A stretch of 64,000 bases of DNA from positions 186,001 through 250,000 of the forward strand of contig NZ_JAGHZV010000001.1 of assembly GCF_017745215.1 (NCBI RefSeq), written 5' to 3'. This DNA is from Sphingomonas sp. (lineage in GTDB: Bacteria; Pseudomonadota; Alphaproteobacteria; Sphingomonadales; Sphingomonadaceae). Under the pieces are notes generated by a model. That model saw nothing but the letters and a program-made list of their open reading frames with translations. It ran no database searches and was not told the DNA's origin. This document shows, in pieces, positions 62,147 to 64,000 of this stretch. Numbering within the stretch: position 1 is the stretch's first letter; each line of letters opens with the position of its first letter. The position numbers and the translations under genes were made by a program.

Positions 62147-62323
62147 GCAGGTCGAGGTTCTCCGGGCGGATTGGTCCGCGCCGGAGCTAAGACGGGAAGC
62201 CGGTGCAAGTCCGGCGCTGCCCCCGCAACTGTAAGCGGCGAGCGGCGGTCCAATCATGTCACTGGGGCCTCTGCCCTGGGAAGACCGGACCGTCCGCGCT
62301 GACCCGCGAGCCAGGAGACCTGC
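62147..62323 (+). ncRNA. Cobalamin riboswitch
   Basis: The conserved B12-element parts appear in order: GCCGGTGCAAGTCCGGC, the core GCTGCCCCCGCAACTGTAAGC, CACTGGGG, CTGGGAAG, and GACCCGCGAGCCAGGAGAC. The outer stem is closed by GCAGGTC (62147-62153) and GACCTGC (62317-62323). It lies 123 bases before metE, so adenosyl- or methylcobalamin should turn off this B12-independent enzyme. Confidence 0.97.
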
Positions 62324-62426
62324 CTTCGACGAACGTCCAAACCGGCGGGGTGCCCGGGCTGGCCGCTTGCGCGCGCGGCTGGGTCTCCGGTCGAGCGGGC
62401 CTGTGTCCGGTGCCGGTCCTTCGCCC

Positions 62427-62444
62427 TTCTTCGGGGTTGAAGAA
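62427..62444 (+). promoter_or_regulatory. Leader hairpin just before metE start
   Basis: TTCTTC and GAAGAA enclose GGGGTT and end 2 bases before the ATG. The GGGG in the loop is the only ribosome-site-like run here, so the hairpin may be part of the riboswitch output at the level of translation. No T-run terminator was found in the leader. Confidence 0.45.
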
Positions 62445-62446
62445 CA

Positions 62447-64000
62447 ATGACTGTGACTGTTGCGACGCTCGGCTTTCCGCGGATCGGTCCGCGGCGCGAG
62501 CTTAAATTTGCGCTGGAATCCCATTGGTCGGGCAAGAGCGGCGAAGCCAAGCTGCTCGAGGCGGCCGCCGGGCTGCGCACCGCCGCCTGGGCTCGGCAGA
62601 AGGGGCTGGGGGCCGATTGGCTGCCGTCCAACGATTTCTCGCTCTACGACCATGTGCTCGACACAAGCCTGATGCTGGGCGCGGTGCCCGAACGCTATGG
62701 CGCGGCCGACGGCCAGGCGGGACTCGACACCTATTTCGCGATGGCGCGCGGCACGACCGGCGCGGAGGACGGCTGCGGGCACGGCCATGGCAGCCTTACC
62801 GCCTGCGAGATGACCAAGTGGTTCGACACCAACTATCATTATCTCGTTCCCGAGCTGGTGACCGGCCAGCGGCTCGCGCTCGGCGCGCTCAAGGTGGTCG
62901 ACGAATATCGCGAGGCCAAGGCGCAGGGCTTTGAGACGCGGCCGGTGCTGCTCGGGCCGGTGACCTGGCTGAGCCTCGCCAAGGGGCGCGGCGTCGATCC
63001 CTTCGACTTCCTCGACGAAGTGCTGGGCCTCTATGCGGTGATCCTCGGCCACCTCGCGCATGCCGGGGCGGAATGGGTGCAGATCGACGAGCCGGTGCTC
63101 GCGCTCGACCTCAGCGAGACGCAGCGCCGCGCCTTCACCCGCGCCTATGCCCGGCTCGCGCGGAGCGGCTCGAAGCTGATGCTCGCGACCTATTTCGGTG
63201 GGCTCGGCGACAATCTCGGGCTGGCGGCGTCGCTGCCGGTCGAGGGGCTACACATCGACCTGGTGCGCGCGCCCGAGCAGCTCGAACCGGTGCTCAAGAC
63301 GGTGCCCAAGGCGGTGCTGCTCTCGCTCGGCGTGATCGACGGGCGCAACGTGTGGCGTGCCGACCTCGCGCGGCTGCTCGACCGGCTCGAGCCGCTGGCG
63401 GCGGAGCGCGACCTAGTGCTCGCGCCGTCCTGCTCGCTGCTCCACGTGCCGGTCGACCTGGCGCTCGAGACCAGGCTCGACCCGCAGCTGACGCAATGGC
63501 TGTCGTTCGCGGTGCAGAAGGTCGAGGAACTCGCGATCCTCAAGCGTGCGCTCAACGAGGGGCGCGAGAGCGTCGCCGCCGAGCTCGCCTCGGCCTCGGA
63601 AGCCGCGCGCTATCGCCGGACCTCGCCGCGGATCCACGACGTTGCGGTGGCCGACCGCGTCGCTTCGGTGACGCCGGGGATGCGCGAGCGCCGCTCGGAC
63701 GTGGAGGCGCGGCAGCAGGCGCAGGCGGCGGTGCTCGGGCTGCCGCTGTTCCCGACCACGACGATCGGCTCCTTCCCGCAGACGGCCGACGTGCGCCACG
63801 CGCGCGCCGAGCATAATCGCGGGCGGATGGACGACGGTGCCTATATCCGCTTCCTCCGCGAAGAAACGTCGCGCGCGATCAAGTGGCAGGAAGAGGCCGG
63901 GATCGACATGCTCGTCCACGGCGAGTTCGAGCGCAACGACATGGTGCAATATTTCGGCGAGCAGCTCTCGGGCTTCGCCTTCACCGTCAATGGCTGGGTG
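62447..64000 (+). CDS. metE: B12-independent methionine synthase (partial, N-terminal 518 residues)
   Basis: Start of 5-methyltetrahydropteroyltriglutamate--homocysteine methyltransferase. The N-terminal barrel begins ATLGFPRIGPRRELKFALESHW and contains TKWFDTNYHYLVPEL and QIDEPVLALDL. The second barrel begins LPLFPTTTIGSFPQTADVR and runs to the window end; the zinc-site residues are beyond it. It makes methionine without cobalamin and is expected to be off when B12 is plentiful, as the riboswitch shows. The frame is open across the edge. Confidence 0.97.
   Translation, partial: MTVTVATLGFPRIGPRRELKFALESHWSGKSGEAKLLEAAAGLRTAAWARQKGLGADWLPSNDFSLYDHVLDTSLMLGAVPERYGAADGQAGLDTYFAMARGTTGAEDGCGHGHGSLTACEMTKWFDTNYHYLVPELVTGQRLALGALKVVDEYREAKAQGFETRPVLLGPVTWLSLAKGRGVDPFDFLDEVLGLYAVILGHLAHAGAEWVQIDEPVLALDLSETQRRAFTRAYARLARSGSKLMLATYFGGLGDNLGLAASLPVEGLHIDLVRAPEQLEPVLKTVPKAVLLSLGVIDGRNVWRADLARLLDRLEPLAAERDLVLAPSCSLLHVPVDLALETRLDPQLTQWLSFAVQKVEELAILKRALNEGRESVAAELASASEAARYRRTSPRIHDVAVADRVASVTPGMRERRSDVEARQQAQAAVLGLPLFPTTTIGSFPQTADVRHARAEHNRGRMDDGAYIRFLREETSRAIKWQEEAGIDMLVHGEFERNDMVQYFGEQLSGFAFTVNGWV

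Overview
The window looks like chromosomal DNA from a Sphingomonas-like alphaproteobacterium (order Sphingomonadales). It is very GC-rich, and genes are packed with ATGA, GTGA and TGATG overlaps. Ribosomal protein S9 carries an N-terminal extension of the kind seen in sphingomonads. Intergenic gaps repeatedly hold a REP-like palindromic repeat. No rRNA, tRNA, CRISPR array, transposase or prophage gene was seen. The species assignment is an inference.

Layout. 1-7.6 kb: a small catabolic cluster with the tail of an acyl-CoA ligase, an exported carboxylesterase, an MFS transporter, a TetR regulator, an SDR dehydrogenase, an enoyl-CoA hydratase and a ferredoxin-reductase-type flavoprotein. 7.7-20.8 kb: a propionyl-CoA to succinyl-CoA pathway with an ScfR/PccR-type regulator divergent from pccB, then thiolase, an OsmC protein, methylmalonyl-CoA epimerase, a toxin-antitoxin pair, B12-dependent methylmalonyl-CoA mutase, bioB, pccA and two FKBP isomerases. 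20.9-27.4 kb: a lipid kinase, a metallophosphatase, a methyltransferase, and a MarR/GbsR-type regulator driving a DUF4166 operon. 27.4-28.5 kb: rplM-rpsI.

28.6-53 kb: a polysaccharide locus. It has a flippase, carbamoyltransferase, acyltransferase, PhyH dioxygenase, seven glycosyltransferase or GT-like genes, an O-antigen ligase/polymerase-type membrane protein, an AsnB-type amidotransferase, and nucleotide-sugar genes for xylose (UXS), fucose (gmd, fcl), ManNAcA (wecB, wecC) and UDP-glucose (galU). No initiating phosphoglycosyltransferase, Wza or Wzc is present, so export is incomplete here. 53-57.5 kb: DsrE, MoeB-like, dut, coaBC and two membrane proteins. 57.6-58.7 kb: ohr and ohrR with matching operators. 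58.8-62 kb: a DUF1501/DUF1800 pair. 62.1-64 kb: a cobalamin riboswitch and the start of metE, cut by the window edge.

Two vitamins tie parts of the window together. Biotin, made through bioB, is the cofactor of PccA. Cobalamin is the cofactor of methylmalonyl-CoA mutase and is also the ligand of the riboswitch that should shut off the B12-independent enzyme MetE. The clearest regulatory signals are the repeated TTTGCAA boxes at the scfR-pccB divide, a probably leaderless regulator gene with a 20-bp palindrome over its start, and paired OhrR operators.
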